The notes under the pieces are model-generated. The model was not told where the DNA came from. It worked only from the letters and a program-made list of their open reading frames with translations, and did not search any database. A stretch of DNA of 64,000 nucleotides from Sulfitobacter alexandrii (GTDB taxonomy: Bacteria; Pseudomonadota; Alphaproteobacteria; Rhodobacterales; Rhodobacteraceae), in NCBI RefSeq assembly GCF_001886735.1, contig NZ_CP018076.1, positions 3,658,001 to 3,722,000 of the forward strand, written 5' to 3'. A program made the position numbers and the translations under genes. This document shows, one piece after another, positions 1 to 8,276 of the stretch. Positions within the stretch are counted from its first letter, which is position 1. Every line of letters starts with the position of its first letter.

Positions 1-537
1 GGCTACAAGAACATGGTGCTTGAGTTCGACGATTGCCGCCTGCCGGACAGCCAGGTGCTTGGCGAGGTCGATGGCGGCTTTGCCGTGATGAACGAATGGC
101 TCTATGCGACACGGATCACCGTCGCGACGATGAGCGTGGGACGCGCCCGCCGCGTCTTCGACTATGCCCTGAACTACGCGGCAGAGCGCAAGCAGTTCGG
201 CCAGCAGATCGGGAAATTTCAGGGCGTCAGCTTTCAGATCGCCGACATGATCACCGAGATCGACGCGGCCGACTGGTTGACCCTGGCGTCTGCCTGGCGG
301 CTGGACCAGGGGCTGCCCGCGAACCGCGAGATCGCCTCGGCGAAAGTCTATGCCAGCGAAATGCTTGCCCGGGTCACGGATGCCACCCTTCAGATTTTCG
401 GTGGCATGGGACTGATGGACGATTTTCCGATCGAGCGTTTCTGGCGCGACGCACGGGTCGAACGAATCTGGGACGGCACATCGGAAATCCAGCGCCACAT
501 CATCTCGCGCGAGCTTCTGAGGCCCCTGGGCGCATGA
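1..537 (+). CDS. Acyl-CoA dehydrogenase, C-terminal part (5' end outside window)
   Basis: The reading frame is already open at base 1 and runs 178 codons to TGA. It matches the C-terminal helical bundle of acyl-CoA dehydrogenases: the RKQFGQ..GKFQ segment, the QIFGGMG segment and the closing WDGTSEIQ motif near the flavin. The family oxidises or reduces the alpha-beta bond of acyl-CoA thioesters with FAD. Its stop overlaps the next start (ATGA at 534-537), so it is translationally coupled to the CoA ligase and lies in one operon with caiD. That context suggests a CaiA-like enzyme acting on carnitine-derived or related acyl-CoAs; the substrate is inferred, not seen. Confidence 0.9.
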   Translation, partial: GYKNMVLEFDDCRLPDSQVLGEVDGGFAVMNEWLYATRITVATMSVGRARRVFDYALNYAAERKQFGQQIGKFQGVSFQIADMITEIDAADWLTLASAWRLDQGLPANREIASAKVYASEMLARVTDATLQIFGGMGLMDDFPIERFWRDARVERIWDGTSEIQRHIISRELLRPLGA

Positions 538-2573
538 AAGCCGATCTCACACGGCTGCTTCAGCCCCGGTCCATCGCGGTTGTCGGCGGCGGTGCATGGT
601 GCCGCGCGATCGTTGCGCAATGCCAGAAGATGGGTTTCGACGGCGCGATCTGGCCGGTGCATCCCAGCGCCGATACGATGGCCGGATTGCCGGTCTACCG
701 CGACATCGCCTCCCTGCCGGCAGCGCCGGACGCGACGTTCATCGGGGTGAACCGGACCGCAACCGTGGATATCGCCGCCCAACTGTCCGCGCGGAACGCG
801 GGCGGTGCGGTCTGTTTCGCGTCCGGGTTCATGGAAGCCCAGGCCGAAGATGCCGAAGGCATGGATCATCAGGCGGCACTGTTGCGCGCGGCAGGTGATA
901 TGCCGTTTCTCGGGCCGAATTGCTACGGCTTCATCAATCTGCTGGACGGCGCGCTATTGTGGCCGGACCAGCACGGCGGCAAGCGGACCGACCGGGGCGT
1001 GGCGATCATCACGCAAAGCTCCAACATCGCGATCAACCTGACCATGCAATCCCGCGCCCTGCCGCTGGCTTACGTGGTCACGGCGGGCAACCAGGCACAG
1101 TGCGGCATTTCCGATATCGGCATGGCGGTCTTGAAGGATCCGCGCGTGACCGCGCTGGGACTGCACATCGAAGGCATCGACGACCTGCGCAAGTTCGAGG
1201 CCCTCGCGGAATATGCGCGGCAGATGGGCAAGCAGATCGTGGCGATCAAGGTTGGCAAGTCCGTGCAGGCGCAACACGCGACCGTGTCGCATACGGCATC
1301 TCTTGCAGGGCAGGACGCGGGCGCCGGCGCGCTGCTGCGCCGGCTCGGCATCGCGCGCGTCGCGGACCTCCCGACCTTTCTCGAGACGCTGAAACTGTTG
1401 CACATGGCCGGTCCTCTGGACAGCAGGCGGATTGCAACGATCAGCTGTTCGGGGGGCGAGGCGAGCCTTGCCGCCGACACGGGCCTCGACGCCGGCCTTC
1501 AATTTCCGCCCCTTGGCGAAGAACAGAAGACCGCTCTGCGCGCGGCATTGGGTCCGCGTGTCGCGCTGGCCAATCCACTGGACTATCACACCTACATCTG
1601 GCGCGACGTTCCAGCCATGATGGCCACCTTCGCGGCGATGGCCGATCCGGGCAATGCGATCACACTGCTGATCGTCGACTTTCCGCGTAGCGATCGATGC
1701 GACCCATCAGATTGGGATTGCGTGATCGAGGCCGTGATCGGCGCGGCGGAGCGGACCGGCGCACGATACGGCATGGTCTCCACCCTGCCCGAACTGATGC
1801 CGGAAAGCGTTGCGGAAACGCTGATGGATCACGGTATCATTCCCTTTTGCGGACTGACCGAAGCACTCAACGCCTGCGCTCACGCGGCACGTACCAGCCC
1901 TGTGGCGGCGGACCCGGTGCATATCGCGCCTCCTGCCCGGGTCCCCGCGCTGATTGCGGAGGGTGATGCAAAGCGACTTCTGGCCGAACATGGCCTCCGC
2001 GTTCCCGTGGCGCAGCGCTGCCAAGGCACCGAGGCCGCGGTTCAGGCCGCCACGCGGATCGGGTATCCCGTCGTGCTCAAGGGTGAAGGCATCGCTCACA
2101 AGACCGAAGCCGGGGCGGTACGGCTCGACCTCGGCTCGGCTGAAGCCGTTGCAGCCGCCGCCGAGGCGATGTCCGTCGACAGCTTTCTGGTCGAGGAGAT
2201 GGTCAACGGCACGCTGGCCGAACTTCTGGTCGGCGTCGTTCATGACCCGGCACATGGCTTCATCCTGACGATCGGGGCCGGCGGCACGGCGGCGGAGGTG
2301 CTGGACGACACGGTGTCCCTGCTGATACCCGCGGCACAAGAAGCGGTCGCGCAGGCCATCGGGTCATTGCGGATCGCGCCCCTCCTGCGTGGGTATCGCG
2401 GCAAGCCGGCGGTTGCCATGGACAGGATCCTTGACGCGGTCATGGCCGTACAGGCCTTCGTGATGGCGCAGGAGGGTGGCTTGCAGGAGGTCGAGATCAA
2501 TCCCCTGCTCTGCACGATGGACGATGCAATCGCCGCCGATGCGCTGCTGCGGCTGGACCAGACAAAGGACTGA
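534..2573 (+). CDS. ADP-forming acyl-CoA ligase (acetyl-CoA synthetase-like, 679 aa)
   Basis: Single-chain NDP-forming acyl-CoA synthetase, which makes an acyl-CoA from acid, CoA and ATP through a phosphohistidine. Domains in order: CoA-binding Rossmann domain (about 1-130, with SIAVVGGG), succinyl-CoA-ligase-like domain (about 140-450) carrying the SHT phospho-His motif at H253, and a C-terminal ATP-grasp domain (about 470-679) with GYPVVLKGEG..HKTEAGAVRL. The start is taken as the ATG overlapping the upstream stop; the frame is open further upstream but only as a shadow of the dehydrogenase. The caiD stop-start spacing is 2 bp. It probably activates the acid whose CoA ester is handled by the flanking dehydrogenase and hydratase. 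The exact acid is unknown. Confidence 0.88.
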   Translation: MKADLTRLLQPRSIAVVGGGAWCRAIVAQCQKMGFDGAIWPVHPSADTMAGLPVYRDIASLPAAPDATFIGVNRTATVDIAAQLSARNAGGAVCFASGFMEAQAEDAEGMDHQAALLRAAGDMPFLGPNCYGFINLLDGALLWPDQHGGKRTDRGVAIITQSSNIAINLTMQSRALPLAYVVTAGNQAQCGISDIGMAVLKDPRVTALGLHIEGIDDLRKFEALAEYARQMGKQIVAIKVGKSVQAQHATVSHTASLAGQDAGAGALLRRLGIARVADLPTFLETLKLLHMAGPLDSRRIATISCSGGEASLAADTGLDAGLQFPPLGEEQKTALRAALGPRVALANPLDYHTYIWRDVPAMMATFAAMADPGNAITLLIVDFPRSDRCDPSDWDCVIEAVIGAAERTGARYGMVSTLPELMPESVAETLMDHGIIPFCGLTEALNACAHAARTSPVAADPVHIAPPARVPALIAEGDAKRLLAEHGLRVPVAQRCQGTEAAVQAATRIGYPVVLKGEGIAHKTEAGAVRLDLGSAEAVAAAAEAMSVDSFLVEEMVNGTLAELLVGVVHDPAHGFILTIGAGGTAAEVLDDTVSLLIPAAQEAVAQAIGSLRIAPLLRGYRGKPAVAMDRILDAVMAVQAFVMAQEGGLQEVEINPLLCTMDDAIAADALLRLDQTKD

Positions 2574-2575
2574 AC

Positions 2576-3361
2576 ATGCCAGAAAATCCGATCAAGACCC
2601 ACCGCGACGGTGCCGTTCTCGAAGTGACGCTCGACCGGCCCAAGGCAAATGCCATCGACTTGCAGACCTCCCGCGTGATGGGAGAGGTCTTTGCCGAGTT
2701 CCGCGACGACCCGGCCCTTCGGGTGGCCATCATCACCGGCGGCGGAGACAAGTTCTTTTGTCCGGGGTGGGATCTCAAGGCCGCCTCGGAAGGCGACGCG
2801 GTCGACGGGGATTATGGCGTCGGCGGGTTCGGAGGGCTTCAGGAACTGAGGGATCTGAACAAGCCGGTCATCGCCGCGGTCAACGGGATCGCCTGTGGTG
2901 GCGGTCTTGAACTGGCGCTGAGCGCGGACATGATCCTCGCCGCGGAACACGCAACATTCGCATTGCCGGAAATCCGTTCAGGCACGGTGGCAGATGCGGC
3001 ATCCGTCAAGCTGCCCAAGCGCATCCCCTATCACGTCGCGATGGAACTGCTGCTCACGGGCCGTTGGTTCGACGCGACGGAGGCCAAGGGATGGGGGCTC
3101 GTGAACGAGATTCTGCCCGCGGATCAGTTGATGGACCGCGCGCGGGAACTGGCCCGTCTGCTGGCTTCGGGGCCGCCGCTGGTCTACGCCGCGATCAAGG
3201 AAATCGTTCGAGACGCTGAAGACGCCAAGTTCCAGGACACGATGAACCGGATCACCCGGCGGCAGCTGCGCACCGTAGATGTGCTGTATTCGTCGGAAGA
3301 CCAGCTCGAAGGGGCCCGCGCTTTCGCCGAGAAACGCGATCCGGTCTGGAAAGGGAAATGA
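2576..3361 (+). CDS. caiD: Crotonobetainyl-CoA hydratase CaiD (enoyl-CoA hydratase family)
   Basis: 261 aa crotonase-fold protein, the usual full length. It follows remembered E. coli CaiD almost block by block: LDRPKANAID near the N-terminus, RVAIITG, GWDLKAA, NKPVIAAVNGIACGGGLELAL (oxyanion-hole region), ALPEIRSG, and the C-terminal FAEKRDPVWKGK. CaiD hydrates crotonobetainyl-CoA to carnitinyl-CoA in carnitine metabolism. It is the last gene of the three-gene operon and is followed by a GC-rich hairpin. The family assignment is firm; physiological use of carnitine here is inferred from the CaiD-like signature and the dehydrogenase and CoA-ligase neighbours. Confidence 0.88.
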   Translation: MPENPIKTHRDGAVLEVTLDRPKANAIDLQTSRVMGEVFAEFRDDPALRVAIITGGGDKFFCPGWDLKAASEGDAVDGDYGVGGFGGLQELRDLNKPVIAAVNGIACGGGLELALSADMILAAEHATFALPEIRSGTVADAASVKLPKRIPYHVAMELLLTGRWFDATEAKGWGLVNEILPADQLMDRARELARLLASGPPLVYAAIKEIVRDAEDAKFQDTMNRITRRQLRTVDVLYSSEDQLEGARAFAEKRDPVWKGK

Positions 3362-3366
3362 AGGTC

Positions 3367-3393
3367 CGGGGGCACCGCGGCGCGGCGCCCCCG
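3367..3393. terminator. GC-rich hairpin between caiD and the RTX gene
   Basis: CGGGGGC at 3367-3373 pairs with GCCCCCG at 3387-3393 around a 13-nt GC-rich loop, followed on the plus strand by only a short T run. It sits between convergent genes, 5 bp past the caiD stop and 7 bp from the RTX stop, so it probably ends the caiD transcript. The weak U-tract limits confidence. Confidence 0.55.
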
Positions 3394-3400
3394 TTTCCTG

Positions 3401-6400
3401 TCAGCTGAACAGGAAGTCGCTGGCATCCAGGTCGGAGATGTTGACCCCCAGCAGCAGGATCGAGTTGCCGTTGCCGGTGTCGATCACCGTGCTTCCGCCG
3501 ACTGTCGAGGCTGCGGCAAGCGCTTCGCCGATAGTGTTGATGGAGGACAGGCCCGAGAAATCCAGAACCTCGTTCCCGCTGAAGGCGTCGAACCCGACAA
3601 CGGTGTCGTTGCCGTGCATGTCCGCAAAGACAAAGGTGTCGCCGTTGAAGTCGCCGCGCAGGATGTCGTCACCCGCGCCGCCGTCCAGCGTATCGAAACC
3701 CGCGTTTCCGTAAAGCGAGTCGTTCCCCTCGCCGCCCATCATCAGGTCGTTGCCGGAACCGCCCAGCAGACGGTCGTTACCTTCGCCGCCCATCATAGTG
3801 TCGTTACCGCTTTCACCCAGCAGGGCATCGCCAGTCGTGCCGCCGTCAAGGGAGTCGTCGCCCTCGCCACCGAACAGGCGATCGAAGCCGTTGCCACCCA
3901 GCAGAGTATCGTTCCCGGCATCGCCATAGAGGTTGTCCGCCTGGTTGCCGCCGTCGAGCAGGTCGTCGCCGTCACCACCATTCAGCACGTCGAAGCCGCC
4001 GTCGCCGAAGATGGTATCGTTCCCGGCGTCGCCGTTCAGGCCATCGACCGAGCCGCCGAAGTTCAGGCCGCCCCGGATCAGGTCGTCGCCGTCACCGCCA
4101 AAGACACGGTCGGCGCTGTCGCCGGACAGCAGCGTGTCGTTGCCCGCATCGCCGTACAGGTAGTCGAAACCGCTTTCACCGAGAATCCGGTCGTTGCCGT
4201 TGCCGCCCATCAGGCTGTCAGCGCCGAAGCCGCCATTGATGAAGTCGTCACCGTCACCGCCCATGATCGTGTCAAAGCCGCCGTCGCCGATCAGCGCGTC
4301 ACCGTCGGCGCCGCCGTCGATCACGTCATTGCCGACACCGCCACGGATCACGTCGCGGCCGCCTTCGCCGAGCAGCGTGTCGTTGCCGTTTTCGCCGGCG
4401 ATCGTGTCATTCCCATCGTGCCCTTCGACACGGTCGTTGCCGGACGAACCGACGACGAGGTCGTTGTTCCGGCTGCCGCGCACGGATTCGATGTTCGACA
4501 GCGATGCGTTGAACGCCGTGCCATCGACGGTGCCCGTGGTGACACCCGTTTCCATGTTGACGCGCAGGCCGGACACCTGAAGGTTGCCATCGTCAAAACG
4601 GACGCGGTCGAAACCGTCGCCGCCGTTGATCGAGTCATTGCCGCCCACCAGTACGAAACTGTCGTTGTCGCTGCTGCCGACCATGATGTCAGCCAGCAGG
4701 GTGCCGCGCAGTTCGTTCACACGCCCCGGGCCCGCAATCGTTTCGACGTTGCCGAAGCCATCGTTCAGGATCGTGCCGGTGGCGAGGTTCACGTTCACAC
4801 CGCTGGTGTTCGGATCGCCGCGCACGAAGAAGTCGAGCCGCACGAAACCGCCCGTGCCGATGACGTAGTTGTCCGCACCACGGTAGCCGTTCAGCACGAG
4901 GAAGCCGTCATCGGCGCCCGAGACGTTGAACGTGTCGCTATGCCGGCTGCCGAAAATCAGCAGGCCTTCGTTCTGCATCGCATTGGCCGCGCCGATCACG
5001 GTCGTCGTGCCGCCAGACGCCTTGGTGATCGAAGCGGTATTGGCGTTGCCGTTGATGTTCACCGTGATGCCGGCATCAAGGTCGTAGTGTTCGATGCTGA
5101 CGAAACCCACGTCCGCGTTGCTCAGGTTGACGATGTCATTTCCAGTACCTGCCAGAATTTGATCGAAGCCGCCGTTGTTCGAGCCCGCCGAAATGGAATC
5201 GTTGCCGTTGCCACCGATCAGCGTGTCGTTGCCGTTGCCGCCGGTCAGCGTGTCGTCACCGCCGCGACCGTCCAGTTCGACACCGCCGTCGGCGCCCACG
5301 ATGTTATCCGCGTTGTTCGATCCGCGGATGCGCTCGATTCCCGAAAACGACGTGTTGAGGGAGGCGCCGTTGGCGAAGCCGGTGGCGATGCCGTTCTGCA
5401 TGTCGACGAAAAGGTTCGTGACGTTCGCACCGCTGTCAAAGCGCAGACGGTCGATCCCGCCGCCGCCGTCGATGCTGTCATTCCCGGCCAGACCGATGAA
5501 GCTTTCGTTGTTGTCGCTCCCGATCATCGTATCGCTGAATTGCGTGCCGCGGACTTCCCAGACGGAGCCGGTGCCGGAGATCGATTCCTGGTTGCCGAAG
5601 CCGTCGTTGCCAACGACGCCGGTCGCAAGGTTGACGATCACCCCGCTGCGCACCTCGTTGGAGCGGAAGTCGAGCCGCACGTCGCCGGTGCTGGCATTGA
5701 TGACGTAGTTGTCCACGCCATCCAGTCCGCGCAGGGCCATCCACCCCCCGTTGGCGACGGTCACATTGAAAGTGTCCGCAAAATTCGTTCCCGTGATCTG
5801 GAAACCGTCAGCGCGCATTGCACCGGCCACATCCAGGATGGAGGTGGTGCCGTTCACACCCTTGTTGATGGTCGAGAAGTTGGTGTTGCCGTTGATGTTC
5901 GCCGTGATGCCCGCATTGAGATCACGGTGATCGAGTTCGACATAGCCCTGCTGAACCTCGACGAGGTTCACCGTGTCGTTGCCCGCGCCGGTCATGATAT
6001 AGTCGAAATCGGTGTTGTCGCCGGGATTGATGGAGTCGTTTCCGGCCCCACCCACAAGCTCGTCGCTGCCGTCCCCGCCGACGATGGTGTCATTGCCGCT
6101 GCCGCCGACGATGGTGTCGTTGAAATCCGACCCGACTGCCGTGACAGGGACGGTCACCCCGTCGATGTAGGCGTCGATGCCTTCGACGGAGTTGCTGCCG
6201 TCGAGGTTGATGGGCTGCAGGTTGAGAAGGTTGTTGAACGGAACCTCGTTGTCGTTCGTCAGCAATTCGTCCATGGCGCTGATGAAGGTCGCAAGGCCCC
6301 ATGCCGCGTTGCTGAACGATGCGACGACGTTGCCGTTCTGATCCCTGATCTCGAGGCTGTTGACGATACCCGTCAAGGTGACTTCGGGGTTGGAGAATCC

Positions 6401-6562
6401 GCTGCCCGTGATCGTCGTCGTCCACCCTGTCAGCGGGTTGCGGACGTTGATTTCGGTCGAAGACCAACTTTGCAGATCGACGTCGAACTCATTGTCGATC
6501 GGATCGTAGAAAGCCTGTTCGAAGAGATCGGCGGTTGAGCGGAAAAACTGGACGTTCAGCAT
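3401..6562 (-). CDS. Secreted RTX-type calcium-binding repeat protein (1053 aa)
   Basis: Large acidic protein rich in GGxGxDxLx nonapeptides that form calcium-binding beta-roll. Residues 1-140 are a non-repeat beta-type domain with no N-terminal signal peptide. Residues about 146-425 and 426-707 are two copies of a roughly 280-residue unit. Residues about 700-970 are dense RTX repeats. The last 80 residues (GDTFVFADMHGNDTVVGF onward, ending DLDASDFLFS) look like the type I secretion signal. No HlyB/HlyD exporter genes lie in the window. The start has a strong AGAGGGTGA ribosome site. No enzymatic domain is recognised, so an adhesin, matrix or surface-layer-type role is only a guess. Confidence 0.85.
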   Translation of the reverse strand: MLNVQFFRSTADLFEQAFYDPIDNEFDVDLQSWSSTEINVRNPLTGWTTTITGSGFSNPEVTLTGIVNSLEIRDQNGNVVASFSNAAWGLATFISAMDELLTNDNEVPFNNLLNLQPINLDGSNSVEGIDAYIDGVTVPVTAVGSDFNDTIVGGSGNDTIVGGDGSDELVGGAGNDSINPGDNTDFDYIMTGAGNDTVNLVEVQQGYVELDHRDLNAGITANINGNTNFSTINKGVNGTTSILDVAGAMRADGFQITGTNFADTFNVTVANGGWMALRGLDGVDNYVINASTGDVRLDFRSNEVRSGVIVNLATGVVGNDGFGNQESISGTGSVWEVRGTQFSDTMIGSDNNESFIGLAGNDSIDGGGGIDRLRFDSGANVTNLFVDMQNGIATGFANGASLNTSFSGIERIRGSNNADNIVGADGGVELDGRGGDDTLTGGNGNDTLIGGNGNDSISAGSNNGGFDQILAGTGNDIVNLSNADVGFVSIEHYDLDAGITVNINGNANTASITKASGGTTTVIGAANAMQNEGLLIFGSRHSDTFNVSGADDGFLVLNGYRGADNYVIGTGGFVRLDFFVRGDPNTSGVNVNLATGTILNDGFGNVETIAGPGRVNELRGTLLADIMVGSSDNDSFVLVGGNDSINGGDGFDRVRFDDGNLQVSGLRVNMETGVTTGTVDGTAFNASLSNIESVRGSRNNDLVVGSSGNDRVEGHDGNDTIAGENGNDTLLGEGGRDVIRGGVGNDVIDGGADGDALIGDGGFDTIMGGDGDDFINGGFGADSLMGGNGNDRILGESGFDYLYGDAGNDTLLSGDSADRVFGGDGDDLIRGGLNFGGSVDGLNGDAGNDTIFGDGGFDVLNGGDGDDLLDGGNQADNLYGDAGNDTLLGGNGFDRLFGGEGDDSLDGGTTGDALLGESGNDTMMGGEGNDRLLGGSGNDLMMGGEGNDSLYGNAGFDTLDGGAGDDILRGDFNGDTFVFADMHGNDTVVGFDAFSGNEVLDFSGLSSINTIGEALAAASTVGGSTVIDTGNGNSILLLGVNISDLDASDFLFS
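4442..6127 (-). repeat. Tandem duplication of a ~280-residue unit inside the RTX gene
   Basis: Residues 211-226 and 491-506 (DLxAGITxNINGN), 261-288 and 541-568 (DTFNV...DNYVI), 307-328 and 588-609 (VNLATG..NDGFGN) and 409-423 and 691-705 (IExxRGS) align with a constant offset of 280-282 residues. This marks two diverged tandem copies, each ending in a short RTX block. The copies differ at many residues, so the duplication is old. Confidence 0.8.
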
Positions 6563-6769
6563 GAAAAGTCACCCTCTGAAAAGATACATAACTTTCGTAG
6601 GGTTTCCGCTCGCACATTTCTAGGAAAAATTGCCTTCGTTTTCAGCGTTTTCCGTTTTTCTACCTTTGGTTGAAGCAGTATTCGGAGGATTTCGGGCGCC
6701 GTTGTCTGACGGAACGGCATCGGACAAGGTCGGACCGGCAGGCGCTAGCGGCCTCACCCCTCGGATCGA

Positions 6770-8263
6770 TCAGGGCGTCGCCTGTGCGTCGGCCTTCCTG
6801 CTGCCATCTTCGTCAAGCAACTCCGCGTCCTCGATATCGCTGCGGGTGGCGACCTTTCCGCCACCATCCGCGCCCGTATCGTCCTGCGGCGCGCCGACGA
6901 TGAGCGGCAGCATCTGGACACCGCCCGGCATCGCGACCTCGGACATCGGCGGTGTTTTCCAGGCAAGCGTGTCGAAGCTCTTGCAGTTCTCGCAGATCGG
7001 TTTCCAGTTGGCGTGGATATGCTGGCAGTTCTCGCAAATCCACTGCGGGCCCCGAGAAACGGTCAGGGCGCGGGCCAGCCAGCCCTTTACCACCGTGTCC
7101 GATGCCCCCTCTCCGCGTTCGATGGCAGCCATCAACGTGACGGAACGCGCGGTCGGATCTTCCTCTGCCAGCTTGCCCAGGGCGCGGCGGGCGGCGGGAA
7201 AGTCCTCGTTCGCGATGTGCAGTTCGGTCAGCAGCATCCTTGTTTCGGGGTGGTCGGGCTGCGACCGGGTCAGGGCACCGAACCGCTTGATCCGGGCCGC
7301 GGGTTTCTCGTCCGGCTCGATGGCAGCAAAGGCCGCGGCGAGGTCGGGATGCGGATGAACGCTCCATGCCTTGGTAAGAACCCGCGAGGCATAGCGGGGC
7401 TTCTTCTGGTCGCTGTACCCCTGCGCGGCCATGACTGCCGCCGGAATCAGATCGGGCGACAGGCGATTGGCCTCGATGGCCTCCTCGCGCGCTTCGATGT
7501 CGTTGCCCTCGGCAAAGACTTCGCGCGCTTCGGACAAGGCCAGCACTGCATCGCGGCGCTTGTGCACGTCGCGGGGCAACTGACCGTTCTTCAACTTGGT
7601 GCTCAGCGTCTTGCGGGCACCGGCCCAGTCCTCCTTCTCGGCCTGCAGACGCAAAAGCACATCGCCGGTTTCCTCGTGCTTGGGCTTCAGGGCAAAGGCC
7701 TTCTCCGCGAGTTGCAGCGCCGTTTCCGTGTCGCCCTCTGCCAGCTTCTGCTTCATGATTCCGCGAACGCCGACGAACCGGGTCTTCTCGTCCGCGACAA
7801 GCTTTCTGTAGGTTTCCTCGGCCTTTCGCCGGTCACCGGCCAGCTCGGCAGCCTGCGCGGTCAGCAGGTTGGTCAGGGCGGGGCGGTTCAGGTACTTGTC
7901 CGCCTTGGCGGCCTTGGCCATGGCAACCCTACCCTCGCCGCTGGCCAGCGCCATCAGCCCATCCGACAGCGCCTCATAGCCCTTGCGTTCGCGATTCCGG
8001 TCAAAGTAACGGCTCAGCGCTGTCTCGTCCCCGTTCAGGAAATGCCAGGTCGCGACCAGCAGCGACATGAGCTTGAGCAACAGCCAGACAGCCAGGATCA
8101 GCAGGATCACGGCGACGACCGACTGGAACGGGCCGAAGCTGTACTCGGTTCCCATCAGCGTCACCTGGACGCCTCCCTGGCTTTCCAGCAGGTATCCGGC
8201 ACCCCAGGCAAGCGCCCCGACAACGGCGACGAAAACGACAATCTTAATCAACGACCACAGCAT
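6770..8263 (-). CDS. hemY: HemY-family membrane TPR protein with C-terminal Cys4 knuckle
   Basis: 497 aa. Two N-terminal membrane helices (about 4-25 and 46-68) match the HemY N-terminal domain; they are followed by helical TPR-like repeats (about 90-400) and a C-terminal CxxC(x10)CxxC motif with cysteines at 410, 413, 424 and 427, likely a zinc or rubredoxin-like knuckle. HemY proteins are linked to heme synthesis in Proteobacteria but have no proven catalytic activity; this is not the FAD-type protoporphyrinogen oxidase sometimes also called HemY. It follows the Mic60-like gene by 13 bp and forms an operon with it, downstream of hemD. The 207-bp gap behind it holds only the RTX promoter region. 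Confidence 0.85.
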   Translation of the reverse strand: MLWSLIKIVVFVAVVGALAWGAGYLLESQGGVQVTLMGTEYSFGPFQSVVAVILLILAVWLLLKLMSLLVATWHFLNGDETALSRYFDRNRERKGYEALSDGLMALASGEGRVAMAKAAKADKYLNRPALTNLLTAQAAELAGDRRKAEETYRKLVADEKTRFVGVRGIMKQKLAEGDTETALQLAEKAFALKPKHEETGDVLLRLQAEKEDWAGARKTLSTKLKNGQLPRDVHKRRDAVLALSEAREVFAEGNDIEAREEAIEANRLSPDLIPAAVMAAQGYSDQKKPRYASRVLTKAWSVHPHPDLAAAFAAIEPDEKPAARIKRFGALTRSQPDHPETRMLLTELHIANEDFPAARRALGKLAEEDPTARSVTLMAAIERGEGASDTVVKGWLARALTVSRGPQWICENCQHIHANWKPICENCKSFDTLAWKTPPMSEVAMPGGVQMLPLIVGAPQDDTGADGGGKVATRSDIEDAELLDEDGSRKADAQATP

Positions 8264-8276
8264 AATCGGGGTATCC

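Noticed and set aside
3660..5300. Regularly spaced repeats that could suggest a CRISPR array
   Set aside because: The repeats are 27-bp codon repeats of RTX nonapeptides inside an open reading frame, without conserved repeat-spacer structure.
3614..6538. 974-codon open frame on the plus strand, antisense to the RTX gene
   Set aside because: It is created by the repeated Gly-Asn-Asp codons whose reverse complement lacks stops; the protein is monotonous Val/Ala/Asp with no family similarity.
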